Below, in pieces: positions 45,408 through 56,884 of a stretch of 64,000 nt of DNA (positions within the stretch are counted from its first letter, which is position 1; every line of letters starts with the position of its first letter). The DNA is taken from contig CP084611.1 of NCBI GenBank assembly GCA_025917655.1, positions 4,464,001-4,528,000 on the forward strand, in the 5' to 3' direction. The stretch is from Chlorella sorokiniana (Eukaryota > Chlorophyta > Trebouxiophyceae > Chlorellales > Chlorellaceae). Below the pieces are notes generated by a model. That model searched no databases, had not been told where the DNA came from, and saw nothing but the letters and a program-made list of their open reading frames with translations. A program made the position numbers and the translations under genes.

Positions 45408-46092
45408 TTCAGGGGAATGCCATTGCCGGAGCGCGGTGCTTGCTGTATCGTGAGACTAGTGTTGAGATACTGATCTTCAAAGTTGGTGTGTGCGACTGTT
45501 TCGTCATAAGAGTTTGGGATGCGCGCCCGATTTCGGCCCGCCAGCGCAGCGTGGTGGCGTTTGGCGGCACGTGGACATTGGCAGGGACATCGCCCTGGAG
45601 CCTTGCATCCCGGCATGGGCTTTGATGCCTCGCTTCAGCAACTTCCGAACACCACGTGCACTCCCGTCCAACAGTCGCTGAACATCCTGTGATTGTACAG
45701 ACCTGCGGAGCGCGGGTCCGCACCCTGCGGGAAAGGTGCTGGTCGTGGCATTGGCGGATATCTTTGCAAAGGTGCACAGACGGCCCAGAAATGCACGTAG
45801 AGGAACTAACCTTCAGGTTTCACATGTTACTAGCTTGCATATGCGCAATGCAGCCTCAGGAGGGGATTGTTCAGTCAGTCGCCTCACGGACCCCGCCACT
45901 GCCAACATGGCGGCAACCAAATGCACACCCTGGCGCCCACCCTTGCAGGCGCCCTGTTCTTTAATCTCCTGGGCAAACGCTGAGCGCTTCGAGAAGGACG
46001 GACGTTGGCTTGCGATTGTTTACTTGCTACCCAACGCCGCGGAAAATTGCTTGACAAGTCCTGTAGCCGATTGACGCTGAATCACTCGCATC
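45408..46092. other. divergent promoter, receptor kinase and TIP30-like gene
   Basis: About 690 bases between divergent start codons. No coding similarity or clear core promoter element was recognised. Confidence 0.4.
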
Positions 46093-47254
46093 ATGTCCTC
46101 CAAGCCCTTGAAGGCAGTGGTGGTCGGCGGCACCGGTGCAGTAGGCAAGTGCTGACCGGGCGCACGTGGCGCGCCTGTTCACATCGTGCTTTGCATAGAA
46201 TGCTTCACATGTTTGTTGCCCGTGCGCGGGCCTCAAGGACCTGTTTGCTGCCATTGTGCAGGACGTGAGGTTGTGGGGCAGCTCCTGTGCAGCCCAAGGT
46301 GGGGCTCGGTAGTGGCAGTGGGCAGGCGGCCATCCGACCCGCCAGAGGCGTACAGGGGCCAGCCTGGCTATGACGGCGGCAAGCTGCAGCAGGCGGTGGT
46401 CAACATGGACAACATGGAGACGGAGGCGAAAGATGCTTTCAACGGAGCAGACTCAGTGTTCTGCTGCCTGGGCACCACGCGGGCAGTGAGAGCATAGGCT
46501 GCTCACGGCACACCGCTCTCTGGGGCCCATGCCCCTGCTGCTGCATGTTCACGGCCAGCCTGCGCTCTTGGCTTGGTTCATGCGCCCCGGACACCGGCCG
46601 TGCTCCATCCAACGTGCGATGCTCTCCCTGTTTCCCAGGCCGCCGGCAGCGCCGACGCGTTCCGCAAGGTGGACCTCCATTACGTGGAGGCGGCAGCACG
46701 AGCGGCCCGCGCGGCGGCTGTGCCCCACTTCTCGCTGGTCAGCGCGGGGGCGCGGGCTGGCCTGTGGGCCAGCGACCTCAAGCCCCTCCACGGCCTGCTG
46801 TACGCGAAGACCAAGGGGCAGGTGAGGCCTCCAGGCGCTCTGCCGGGCGCTCAAGCCTCGGCGCAGTGCTGCCGCCTTCTGCTGGGGGCCGACACGCCAT
46901 CTGCCTCTGTTTCCGCAGCACAGCAGGCTTTCCTGGCGGAAACTGGTGCCAAGCCAGTGTGTTCCCAAGCCAGGTTGACTGTCCAACCCCTGTGCCCGCA
47001 GGCAGAGGAGGCTGTGAAGGCGCAGCGGCTGCCGCACACCACCATCGTGCGGCCGGGCCTCCTGGAGCGTGGTGAGCTCGCGCGGCGCGGAGAAGGTGTT
47101 TGCCAGGCTGCTGAGCGGTGTGGCGGTGGGCCAGGTGGCGCGCGTCATGGTGACTGAGGCGGAGAAGTGGCACTCAGGGCACAGCAGCGGCAGCACAGCG
47201 GCCGAGCCCGAAGTCAGAGTGTATGAGATGAAGGAGCTGCAGCAGTACGCTTGA
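46093..47254 (+). CDS. TIP30/HTATIP2-like NAD(P)-binding oxidoreductase (atypical SDR)
   Basis: Atypical short-chain dehydrogenase, about 235 residues. Exons: 46093-46144, 46262-46485, 46639-46821 and 47002-47254. The Rossmann nucleotide-binding motif AVVVGGTGAVGREVV is split by intron 1. It is followed by VVAVGRRP, a DSVFCCLGTTRA strand, DLHYVEAAARAA, HFSLVSAGA, LYAKTKGQAEE (the YxxxK region typical of TIP30) and TTIVRPGLLERG. Intron 1 uses a GC donor with perfect consensus (TAG|GCAAGT, 46145) and phases then join cleanly. One base is missing near 47085, shifting LAR into GAEKVFARLL. Substrate unknown; human TIP30 is a regulatory protein, plant relatives include chloroplast and cytosolic reductases. 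Confidence 0.82.
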
Positions 47255-47484
47255 ACACATGTGCCATCTCCTGTACGCCAGCATGCGATCATCTGTACAG
47301 GCAGGCCAGCAGACAGAACGCCATGGGACTGCCGCCGTACTCACGCCGGCGGCAGGACACCGTGCAGCACCACCTCCCCCAACCTTTCAACACCTGCGCA
47401 CAGTATGTTCAGCTATGCAAACAATTGATACGCTCATACCTGTGATAGTACTTTGCTCGTTGCAGCAGTTGACCCTCTGCAGCG
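47255..47484. other. intergenic between two plus-strand genes
   Basis: Only about 230 bases, serving as 3' flank of the oxidoreductase and promoter of the ELIP-like gene. Confidence 0.4.
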
Positions 47485-48368
47485 ATGTCGCCTTTCTGCT
47501 CAGCCACAACGTTTGCACTGGAGCCGTCGCAGACGTCCTCATGCATTTTCAAGCGACAAATGCAGCATCGCAGACTCTCATCTGCTCGTCGAATACTGGT
47601 GCAAGCGGCATCTGGGCGCCGAGAACCCGCCATGCGCTCCTTTGAACCACCCAGCAGCAATGGCAGCGTACCCTTTGGCAGTACAGCACCATATAGCAGC
47701 AGCAGGGCGGCGAGTAGCAGCAGCCCCAGCGCTGCGGCAGCAGCGGCGGCGGCCCCTGCCGACGCCCGCTGCCCTCCTACCGTCTGACCTGGTGGCAGGC
47801 CATGAAGTTCAATGGCCCGGTGCCAGAGCGCGTGAATGGCAGGTGACTGCGCATGCGTCGCCAGCTGCCAGCATTTGCCTGCTCTGCCGCAGGTCGGTGC
47901 TCTTGGAAACCCTGTCGCGCCCACCAGCCCTCATGCGTCCCGCTGCGCAGGCTGGCGATGCTTGCCTTCTTCCACATTGCACAGCGCGAGATGGAAACTG
48001 GGTTGACAGGTGCAAGCTGTTGCTAGCGCATGCATGGGAGCAGGGCAGGCTGGGAGCTGTCTGGCTGTCCTTGCTGCCGGCGTTGCCATAAAGCGCCCAC
48101 CCACCCGGATCTGCCCCTCTGCTCCCTCCACCCGCGTGCAGTGTTCCAGCAGGCGCAGCAGCTGCCGCAGGACTGGTCCTCCTGGCCCTTCCTGGCCGTC
48201 TGCCTGATGTTTGTCTACGCCGCCTTCCCGCCCGCTCTTGCTGGCGCCAAGGAGGAGGACTTTTCTTTCTTCACAGTGGCGGCAGAGAAAACAAACGGAA
48301 GAGCCGCCATGCTGGGGCTGGCAACGCTTGCAGCCCTGGAGTGGCACAGCGGCTTCTGCTTCTTTTGA
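47485..48368 (+). CDS. ELIP / LHC-like thylakoid protein
   Basis: Member of the chlorophyll a/b-binding superfamily implicated in photoprotection. Exons: 47485-47842, 47951-48009 and 48142-48368. ATG at 47485 gives a transit-peptide-like leader rich in Ser/Arg ending SARRILVQAASG. The mature part has RVNGRLAMLAFFHIAQ as the first helix and EKTNGRAAMLGLATLAALEW as the last; both carry the NGRxAM chlorophyll-binding signature. SWPFLAVCLMFVYAAFPPAL forms a middle span, so three helices as in ELIPs. The Ser/Ala-rich linker is followed by one missing base near 47772, restoring SYRLTWWQAMKFNGPVPERVNGR. Light or stress induction is expected from the family but not visible in the sequence. Confidence 0.85.
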
Positions 48369-48401
48369 CCTCTCTATCTTTGGACGCCACGCACTGAGCT
48401 T

Positions 48402-48406
48402 TTACA
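48402..48406 (-). promoter_or_regulatory. TGTAA poly(A) signal of the HAD sugar-phosphatase
   Basis: TTACA on the plus strand, about 206 bases past the minus-strand stop and only 34 bases past the stop of the opposing ELIP-like gene. Confidence 0.5.
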
Positions 48407-48535
48407 GCAGCGGCGGTGCACCAAAAGGAATCAAATGACCAGCAACAGATTTCATGAAAGCATTGTTGGACGGGAGCTGTATTATTTCATTGCCACATAA
48501 TCACTGCAAGTAGGTGTGGTGATCAGTCATGAACG

Positions 48536-48540
48536 TGTAA
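48536..48540 (+). promoter_or_regulatory. TGTAA poly(A) signal of the ELIP-like gene
   Basis: Lies 168 bases after the ELIP-like stop and beyond the opposing gene's signal, so the two 3' UTRs should overlap by over 130 bases. Confidence 0.5.
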
Positions 48541-48611
48541 GGTATGCCTCCCACACTGCCGCGCCACGCTGCCAGCTGGGGGTCCCGGCACAGGCTGACC
48601 AACAGGCAGTG

Positions 48612-50074
48612 TCACACCAACTTGGGGTACCCCGGCATTTTAGTCACGTCGACTGCCTTCAGGAAGCCTGCTGCCTTAATGGCCTGCATGCCCAGCGGCG
48701 CATCCTCGTACCTGCAGGGAAGCAACCAGGGCATGACCAGCAAGGCAGTTGAAATGCGAGCTGTGCCTGAAACCTGCTCTGCGAAGTAAACGCGCAGCGG
48801 GCCAGGAGCAGGGCACTGGCGCTGCGCCGAGGCTGAAAGCCATCGCCGTCGCTTGTGAAGAAAGGGCCTTGGAACATGCCAGCAGAGGCTCACCCCACAC
48901 AGTGCTGGGGCTCAACACCGATGAGCTCTGCTGCCCGCAGGAAGGTCTCAGGGTGCGGCTTGCCATGAGTGACGTCATTGGCGGTGACTATGGCGTCGAA
49001 GAAGCCCTCCAGCAGCCCCACTGCGCTCAGAGACTTTGTGACCTGCGGGCGGCTGCCGCCCGTGGCAATGGCAATGGGCAGGCCTGAAGCAGGGAAAAGA
49101 AGGGGTGCCGGCAATGCGGAAGCTTTCAGGCACAAGCGACAGTCAACATGCACGAACACACACAGCACAGCACAGGATTGGCAGTTGTCACGGGGCAGAG
49201 CACCCACCCTTGGCCTTGGCTGCATAAGCGATGTCCATGACGCAGCTGATGACCTTGGTGTCCCCTGCACCGCATTCAAAACAAGGATGTGGTCGCACAT
49301 GCGCTCCTATGCATTGGGCTATGTCGTGCGAGAACCCAACCAGCTCTCGGCTGGCTTCATCCGCAGCGAACCCACCCGCAAGCTCCACATACAATTCTGT
49401 CTTTCGCTGCACCGCCTTTGCCACGTCAATGTGCGTCAAGCCCTGCAGCACACAGGCGAAAACTTCAGGTTCAGAGGAAACAATGCCGATGGAAACAAGC
49501 AAGCATCCAGCTTTACAAAAACAATGCAAACCCACCTGCTCCGCAATCAGAAGCTCCATGATGGCGGTGGAGGGTTTCCCTGCCAGGGCCAGCAGCTGGT
49601 CCACGCTTAGAGAGAAACCAAACTCCTGCGACAGCTGCCTCCAGGCCTGCCAGTGGTGCGCCATGGTGTCCAACACAGTGCCTGTGCTCGGGAAGGGAGG
49701 AGGAGGAGGGATGCTGTGGGGCCGAAGGGCGGTTGGCCAGGCGGCCAAGCTGCAGGAAGCCAGTCGGCACAGCACTGTGACAGTCACCAGCACAGCACAG
49801 CACTACACAGCTGCCTCCACCCACCATCCAGGTCAAATACCAGGCCTGCAAAGGCAAGGGGAAGGGGACAAGCAACATGTTGCCGACCAGCGTAGAACAA
49901 GAAGCGGCGGCAGCAACGAGGCTTGGGGGCACCAGTATGCAATGCATGGAAGCGCTGCACATTCAAACTCATAGGAACAATTTCCTGGAGCTTTAAGCGA
50001 ATCAAGGGCTGCTCAGGGCACAAGCACAGCTTGCCTTTGGCCTCCTCAGGCAAGTACTCCTGGAGCACTTTCAT
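48612..50074 (-). CDS. HAD-superfamily sugar-phosphatase (beta-PGM / fructose-1-P phosphatase type)
   Basis: Haloacid-dehalogenase phosphatase, about 225 residues. Seven exons: 50035-50074, 49825-49845, 49536-49681, 49376-49442, 49208-49264, 48894-49083 and 48612-48711; every junction keeps frame and no base is missing. Exon 2 is only 21 nt and encodes most of motif I, GLVFDLD|GT, with both catalytic Asp residues. The helical cap follows (SLSVDQLLALAGKPS), then motif II IATGGSRPQV, motif III Lys in THGKPHPETFLRAAE and motif IV YEDAPLGMQAIKAAG. Intron 1 has a GC donor (AAG|GCAAGC). Similar to bacterial YqaB/YcjU. ATG 50074 (MKVLQEYLPEEAK) is the simplest start; no transit peptide is evident. 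Substrate not determined. Confidence 0.88.
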
Positions 50075-50258
50075 GACGTACCAGAAGCCTCCAAATGCAC
50101 CGAAAGTCACATATGAGCCGACAGGCCACGCATTTTTGCTGCTGTTCGGCAGGACAGCGTGTCAAAGGCGCGCCCGAAATCAGCGGGGATCAACAGCCGC
50201 TCTGACAACCCCGGGCGTTCCTCCTTGTACGAAACTTTGGCTGTGATCACTTAGCGCC

Positions 50259-51606
50259 ATGCAAGCTGCCGGGTTGGTCCTCGCTGCGCAACCCTGCACC
50301 TCCCGTGCTAACGCACAGCGCTCTCGCCTGCTGGTTCGGGCCATTGGCCGAGGCGTGAGCGGCTCGACGGGAGAGCAGCAGCCCCCGGGTGCAGCGGAGC
50401 AGCCCTCGCACAACAGCGCTGCTGCACCTCCCGGAGCCACCCTCCCGTTCTGCACAGAGCTGCCAGGGGTGCCCTGTGGTGGCAGCACCTGCACAGCAGC
50501 TCCACCACGCCCATCTATGGCACCAGCTTTGTGCTTCAGCGCCCCAGGGTGGGCGGTCCGGGCCTCGTGCGCGCCGTGCAGCAGCCCAAGCCTGTGCGGC
50601 AGGCCGCTGTGCCGCCGCCGCCGCCGCCGGTGGTGTGGCAAGCGCCAGGCGCGGGCGCAGGGCTGGCGCTGGCCGGCAGCAGCCTGGGCCGCGGCAGCGT
50701 GGTGATCGACACAGACTTTGTCGTGCTGCCGGCACAGTCCGAGGCGCCAGCGGTGCAGCCCAACACCACCTGCGTGGGCATTGTGTGGCAGCCCTCGGAG
50801 GAAAGCGAGGCACAGGAGCAGGAGCAGGAGCAGGCGGCGCGGGCGAGCAGGCGGCGTGGCAAGCACCCCCGCCGCACTCAGGCGGTGAGCCGCTGCTGCA
50901 GGCAGGGGCTGCGTCTTTCTTCGCGCCCCTTCCCGTGTTGTCACGCCAACCTGCTCGTTTGACCCCCCCCCCCAGCCCCCCAGCCCCCACACCCAAACCC
51001 AACCAACCACCCCACCCACCCACCCACACCACCCACCCTCCCTCCCTTCGGCCTGCAGCTGCGCTTCACGTGCAACCTGTGCGGGGAAGTGAACGATGCC
51101 GCAGTCAACCCCCACGCCTGGCGCAAGGGATCCGTCTTCGCCCGCTGCCAGGTGCGCCGTTCGCCATCCAACGCAGCGCAGCCCGCCGCAGAGACGCTTG
51201 CACTGGAGTGCACCAGAGCCGCAGGCCCCGCTGGCAAGTGGGGTCCGTGCTGACAGCGGCATCGCCGCCCCCGCTTCTGCTGCAACCGCCCGCAGGGCTG
51301 TACCGCGGTGCACAAGCTGCGGGACAACCTGCGCATCTTCCATGAGCTGGCGGGACCGGTGTTCCCGCCCCGCGAGCTGCGTGCCAACTACCTGGTGCAG
51401 GTGAGGCAGCTGCGGCGGCAGTTTGTGTGTGTGGCTGTGTGAATGCAGGATGCATACTGCCTCAGCACAACGGCCCTAGCATCCCTTCCCTCACGCGTCC
51501 TGCTGCACTTTCAACCATCCAACCGCCCTTGTTGTCATCGTGTTTCCCTGCTCACACTCGATGCAGGAAATTCTGGACCGCATCCAGGAGAACAACCGCA
51601 GCTGAG
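50259..51606 (+). CDS. DNL/Zim17-type zinc-finger protein, likely organellar
   Basis: Homologue of the Hsp70-escort (Zim17/HEP) family that keeps organellar Hsp70 soluble. Exons: 50259-50884, 51059-51151, 51296-51400 and 51567-51606. The zinc ribbon has FTCNLCGE and ARCQGCTAVHKLRDNLRIF, i.e. CxxC...CxxC plus the DNL-like motif that names the family. ATG at 50259 opens a Ser/Arg-containing leader (MQAAGLVLAAQPCTSRANAQRSRLLVRA) consistent with a plastid or mitochondrial transit peptide. A long Pro/Gln/Glu-rich region separates it from the finger, much longer than in yeast Zim17. The frame changes near 50500 before SSTTPIYGTSFVLQ; a missing base or an unrecognised short intron. The start codon is 184 bases from that of the divergent HAD gene. 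Confidence 0.82.
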
Positions 51607-52284
51607 CACAGCCTGCTGTGCAGCGGCCACATCGCCTGCTGCCCGCCTACCCAGCCGCCTCTGCCAGCGCCTTCATCTGTTGACGCGGGCCTCTGTTTTG
51701 GTGGTGCAGCACGTCGCCTGCCCCCACCCCCCCCCACCCCCCACCCCCACCCCACCCCACTGTGCTGCCTGCAACAGTGTACAACAGCGTTTCCTGCGGT
51801 CCAGGACCGACTGTAGCGATTTTCCTTTCGGTCCCGGCCTTAGGGCTGCTCACTCCCCGCCCGGGGTGGGCGCCCGCTGTACTAGTTTGTGCAATGTGCC
51901 AGTTGGCTGTCAGCCACAGAATATCCAGTAGCTGCTTCCCGTTTTCCGGCAGTCCCTTGGCGCCTGTTTTCAGGCTGGCTGTTGCGGCAGCCTGGCCGTA
52001 GCCAGCAGATCAGGAACCCCGCAACTCATGAACAAACCCTTTCGTGCTACACCAGCCTTCAGTGCTATACCAGCCTTCTCATGTGTTTCGCCTCTAGGTT
52101 CGTGCATCTCCAGTGTATTCTTTCCAGGTCTGCATCCCTGTACCAACAATAGTCCACCGCTCTGTGCAGTACGACTGAGCCACCACAGCTCAAATGTACT
52201 GCTGCCACCGCTTCAGCCCGCCAGTGCCTAGTGAGTCATGTTGTAACACTTCCAAAAGCAGCAGGGCCAGGGCAGGCAGTCTGC
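51607..52284. other. convergent 3' flanks of the zinc-finger gene and DMT transporter
   Basis: No coding similarity. A C/CCCCA-rich tract lies at 51720-51765. A plus-strand TGTAA at 52242-52246, about 636 bases after the zinc-finger stop, is a candidate poly(A) signal. Confidence 0.4.
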
Positions 52285-54145
52285 TCACTCGTCCTTCTTT
52301 GCTGCTGCTTCCTTTTCAGCTGGTTCTGCTCCTGACGCTTCCACCTCGCCCGCTGCACCGGCCGTGCCTGCTGCCGCCTTTGCCGCCGGCCCCCTCGGCG
52401 CCTGCCCTGCACTCGTCAGCACATAGACTGCGCCGCCCACCGTGGTGATTGCTGCGCTGAGCACGGTCTGCGGCGTGAGGCACAGATGGCGCCGCTGCGG
52501 GGTGCAGAAGAGCGCTGCGACGACCACGGTGATGACGGCGCCGCGCACCGCGTTCACCAAGCCCACGCCAATGGCGCCCTCGCTCTTGAAGACCGCCGCC
52601 TGCACCAGCATGTGCCCGTTGAACAGCGCGCCGAAGAGCGCCAGCAGGGCGGCGACGTGGCCCGGCGAAGCGGGGCTGGCCGCCAGGGGCTCCGCCACCA
52701 GGCGCTGCCGGTTGGGCCATGTGTACAGGGCCTGGTAGCTGGTACTGGCCAGGAAGCCTGCAGGGACGGGGGGAGACGGGTGCTGGAACAATTCAGTCAA
52801 CAGGCGGCTGGCCGGCCGGATGTAGCATTGCGCGTGGGCGATGGGTGTGAGCTGCCGGGCTACACATGAGGCAACCCAGGGCTTTCTGGCGGCCCCTGCG
52901 CGCACCCAGAATCGACACATGCCACCTGCAGGGGGTGACCGAGCATGCGCTGGGTAAGATGCCTGACAGGCTGAGGAGGGGCTGGAGTCCTTCGCATGCA
53001 TCCCGCCTGTGCCCCGCGCCCCCCTCACACACACACACATACACACACACCACCACCACCCCTCTCAGCCAACGTGCCGCTGCATGACCGCTTGCCCAGC
53101 CAGGCGTGAGGCAGCACCCCGCAGCAGCTGTGCGCCCCCGCTGGGCCGGCCCCGCCCTGCAGCCTCCTCACATGATCTCCGCGTTGGACGGCGGCGCTGG
53201 CTGCCCCTGAGCAGGTGCTCGTAGGCCACACCCAGCAGGGAGTAGAGCAGCGCAGCCAGCACCACGCATGCGCCGCCCCACAGCTGCTCGCTCGACGGCG
53301 CCACGCCCGCCGCGCCCGCCGCGCCGCCGCCGCCAAAGGCTGCGGCGGGCAGCGCGCGCACCGCCAGGCCCAGCCCCACGCAGCCGATGCCCACAAGCTG
53401 GCCGCGGGTGAGGCGGCGGCGCAGCGCCCAGCGCGTGAGCGCCGCCGTCAGCACCTGGCCCACCCCGGACAGCAGCAGGTTGGCCAGGGTGGCGCCGCAG
53501 GCGTAGAAGCCCAGGCAGTACAGGCAGTACGCCGAGGCGTCCAGCAGCCCGATCAGCGCCATCAGGCGGCGCTGCGCGGCCGTCGCGGTGGACTGGCGGC
53601 CAGGGGCCGCCGCACCGCGGCGCCGATCAGTGTGGCGGCAAACTTGACGGTGGGCACGATGTGGGCATTAGGGTGGCTAAACTTGGTATCCGTGATCAGT
53701 TGTGATATGGTGTTCAGCACCACGCCAGACAGCAGGTAGGCCAGGGCGCAGCCCGCCCCATAGTTGGGGCCGACAACCCTGCAGGGGCGATTGGCAGGTG
53801 GCGCTGATGACAGGGTGGAGAAAGCTCAGTCCCGCAGGTACCCAGACACAGCCCCAGATGTGCCCCCATTGGGCACAAACAGCTGCTGCACCTGCTCTAG
53901 GCTAGGCACGCTGCTCAGCTGTTGACAAGTGTGCTGTTGGTTGTGCTGGCAACCTGGAGACTGAAGAAGGAATCGCTGCTGATTTGTATTTCGGCACAAT
54001 GAGTGTTCTCTGCGTCTCGGGCGCACTGTAATGCGGACCAGGGGTTTCCTTGAACCCCGTGCCCTGCTGGCGTTTGGCCGGCCTCGCCACAGCAGGACTT
54101 TCTCGCAGTTGCCTTCGGTACTGTAATTGCGCCGGCCAAGTCCAT
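52285..54145 (-). CDS. drug/metabolite (EamA/SLC35-like) transporter
   Basis: Multi-spanning carrier of the DMT superfamily. Recognisable segments: VVGPNYGAGCALAYLLSGVVLNTISQLITD, PTVKFAATLIGAAVRR, QRRLMALIGLLDASAYCLYCLGFYACGATLANLL and LTAALTRWALRRRLTRGQLVGIGCVGLGLAVRAL. These are followed by LWGGACVVLAALLYSLLGVAYEHLL, AALLALFGALFNGHMLVQAAVFK, GVGLVNAVRGAVITVVVAALF and LSAAITTVGGAVYVLTSA, ending in a charged tail AEKEAAAKKDE-stop. That makes eight or more spans, near the usual ten. The 5' end is uncertain: ATG at 54145 (MDLAGAITVPKATAR) needs one missing base near 53920 to reach the EQVQQLFVPNGG exon. Another slip lies near 53585. Substrate unknown; nucleotide-sugar or amino-acid export are options. 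Confidence 0.75.
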
Positions 54146-54222
54146 GTGCTTGAGCCATCAGTAAGTTGGAAAAGCTTACAATCAGCAAAGCCGCGATCAC
54201 TGGCGATCAGAAGTGAGGAGAC

Positions 54223-56884
54223 ATGGACCTGGACGAGATCGCAACGGCTGATCAGGATCAAAAGCAGAAGTCGGATCAGTATCGACAGGCGTTGGAGGAG
54301 GCGGTGGCGGGTGGCGATGCTGCAGCATGTCGGCGCTTCGTAGACCACGGTGCGGGGGCTCAGACGGCTGCTACCATGGCGAAATGGATGTTGCAATGCA
54401 GTCACTTCATGCCGACTTCGTGCAGCAACCACCCCACCCCGCTCACTGGGTGCCGCCCTGCAGTGTTGTCCGACGCCGTGCCGCTTGTGCTCAGCCGCCA
54501 GCTGCTCATGGCCTTTGCCCAGAGCCTGCCGCGGTTGGAGGAAGGCGTGCAGCAGGAGGAGGTCGCCACATAGTGAGCCCAGCGTGCCCACGAGCGCCCG
54601 ACTTTGTAGCCGCATGCCATGCTGCCACTGCGCGCCCGAGGCCCCTGCTCCGATGGTCGCCCTCCTCCTGGCTCACTGCAGCGCGCTGGAAAGGTGCAGC
54701 CCCGGGCGGTGAGCTATGAGGAGCAGGTGTCGGCGGTGCGGGAGCAACTCGCTGCGCTGTACGAGGGGCAGGAGGAGTGGAGCAAGGCGGCGCACGCGCT
54801 GGCGGGGATCGACCTTGACTCGGGCATGCGGCTGCTTGACGCAGGTGCGCCCTGTTCTGGGGCCCCCTTGCCGCCTTTTCCAACATCCGTTCGCTCTCAC
54901 AAGCATCACGTGCCGTTCCTGCTTGCAAGCGAGGCCGCGACACGTAGAAACGCACCTGCCTGCTATCAAGCATGCCCTGCCCCTTTGACCTTGCGCACCC
55001 CCACCATGCTCGGCTGCTTCCCTCTCGAACCTCAGAGTACAAGCTGAGCAAGAACATTAAGATAGCGATGCTGTACTTGGAGGACGACGACGCCGTGGCT
55101 GCGGAGCAGTACATCAAGAAGGCGTCCTCCCTGCTGTCAGGCTGCAAGGTGCGGCTGCGGCCGGCTGGCGGCGCCTAGCACCGCGGCCTGCCTGCTTCCC
55201 CACAAAGCGAGTCCGCCCTCCAGCCCTTCCCGTGTGCAGCAGTGCCTGTTTTTTCCTGCATCCAAGCGCAGTCTTGTGCGGCGATGCCCTGCCCTGGGTT
55301 GTACCGCAGAACGAGGAGCTGGAGCTGCAGTACAAGACCTGCTATGCCCGCATCCTCGACTCAAAGCGACGCTTCCTGGAGGCCGCCACCCGCTACTACG
55401 AGCTCAGCCAAGTCGGCAAGCGGCGCATCGGCAGCAGCGAGGTGCGGCCGACGCCGCAACCGGTCGTTTCGTGTCCGTTTTGCGGGCGATGTGCTGGCAG
55501 GCGCTCTCCTTGGTCCATGCTCTGTGCTGTATAGCCTAATGCAGCCTGTTTCGATCCCCACACAGAATACACAGGCGCGCTTTCAATGCCGATTCCCTGT
55601 GCCCCCCCCACCACCCACCCCCACCACCACCCACCCAGGTGTCAGAGGAAGACCTGGAGCAGGCGCTGCTGTCGGCCATCACGTGCGCGGTGCTGGCGGC
55701 GGCGGGGCCCCAACGTTCCGCGTGCTGGCCACGCTATACAAGGACGAGCGGTGTGCGCGCCTGCCGCTCTACCCCTTCCTCGAGAAGGTCTACTTGGAAC
55801 GCATACTGGAGCCAGCGGAGGTGGGCTGCAGCGCCTGCTCCCTTTTTCCACCTGGTGAAACGGGCGGCGCCGGCATGCTTGCCACCGCCTGTTGTTGGGC
55901 CAGCCTGTGCAGCACCGACTCGCCCTGCGCAGAATAGCAAGCTATGCTATGCGCTTGCGGCTCGCGTATGCCAGCCTCTGGTCCAATACCCCCCATACAC
56001 ACCACCACCTCTACCACCTTGCGGCCCCACAGGTGGAGTCGTTTGCGCAGGGGCTGGCCACCCACCAGCTGGCCACGCTGCCCGACGGCTCCACGGTGCT
56101 GGAGCGGTCGGTGACGGAGCACAACCTGGAGGCTGCGTCCAAGGTGGGGCCAGCGGTGGTGGGTGTGCTGGGTGGGTTGATGCGTTGATGCGTTGGGTGT
56201 GGGCATGAACCTGGGCACGGGAAGGAGGGGGGGGCACCGGCTTGTGCTTGCTGGGTGAAGATTTTCCGCGTTCTTCCAAGGGCGGGGACCCTGGCCTGCG
56301 TGTATGCGGGCTTGCCACCGCTCTGGGGCCCTGGCAAACCACAATCTCTTTGCCTTGCCTCCGACACCGCAGCTGTACAACAACATCCACGTGGCTGAGC
56401 TGGGCGCGCTGCTGGGGGTGGCGGCGGACAAGGCTGAGGCTGTGGCCTCCCGCATGATCATGGAGCGGCGCTTGCAGGTGCGCACCTGAGCGCCGGGTGT
56501 TGCTGCTGTTATGTTGTGGGATGCAGGGCGCACCTCATTTGGGGAGAACGGCAGGAGGTGTTCAGGCTGTCAAAGGGGGAAGGAACCGAAGCTCTGCGGC
56601 TGAGTTCCGTTGAAGTTGCCCCTTCGCGGGGGGGCCGGCCCCCCGCAAGAGGCTCTCGCGCGGCGCCCTGCCGCCACTCCCTCTTCCGCTGCTTTCTTCC
56701 TCCCTCAGTCCCTGCTGCGCCTCCCCGTCCTCCCCCAGGCCATCATCGACCAAGTGGAGGGCGTGATCACCTTCAAGGCCGCCCCGAGCCGCTGCAGCAA
56801 TGGGACCGCAACATCGCGGCGCTCTGCCAGGCGGTCAACTCCATCGTGGATGAAGCGGCGGCACGGGGGCTCACGGTCGCCTGA
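54223..56884 (+). CDS. CSN4: COP9 signalosome subunit 4
   Basis: PCI-domain subunit of the COP9 signalosome, which removes NEDD8/RUB from cullin ligases in the nucleus. Nine exons: 54223-54349, 54464-54572, 54682-54844, 55036-55148, 55310-55441, 55639-55820, 56033-56143, 56373-56476 and 56739-56884. About 395 residues, close to the family's 400. Conserved blocks: [114 protein letters not shown] and [20 protein letters not shown] (PCI winged helix). The C-terminus [24 protein letters not shown] follows. Single missing bases occur near 54691 (A run), 55718 and 56793. The start is 77 bases from the divergent transporter start. Confidence 0.94.
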
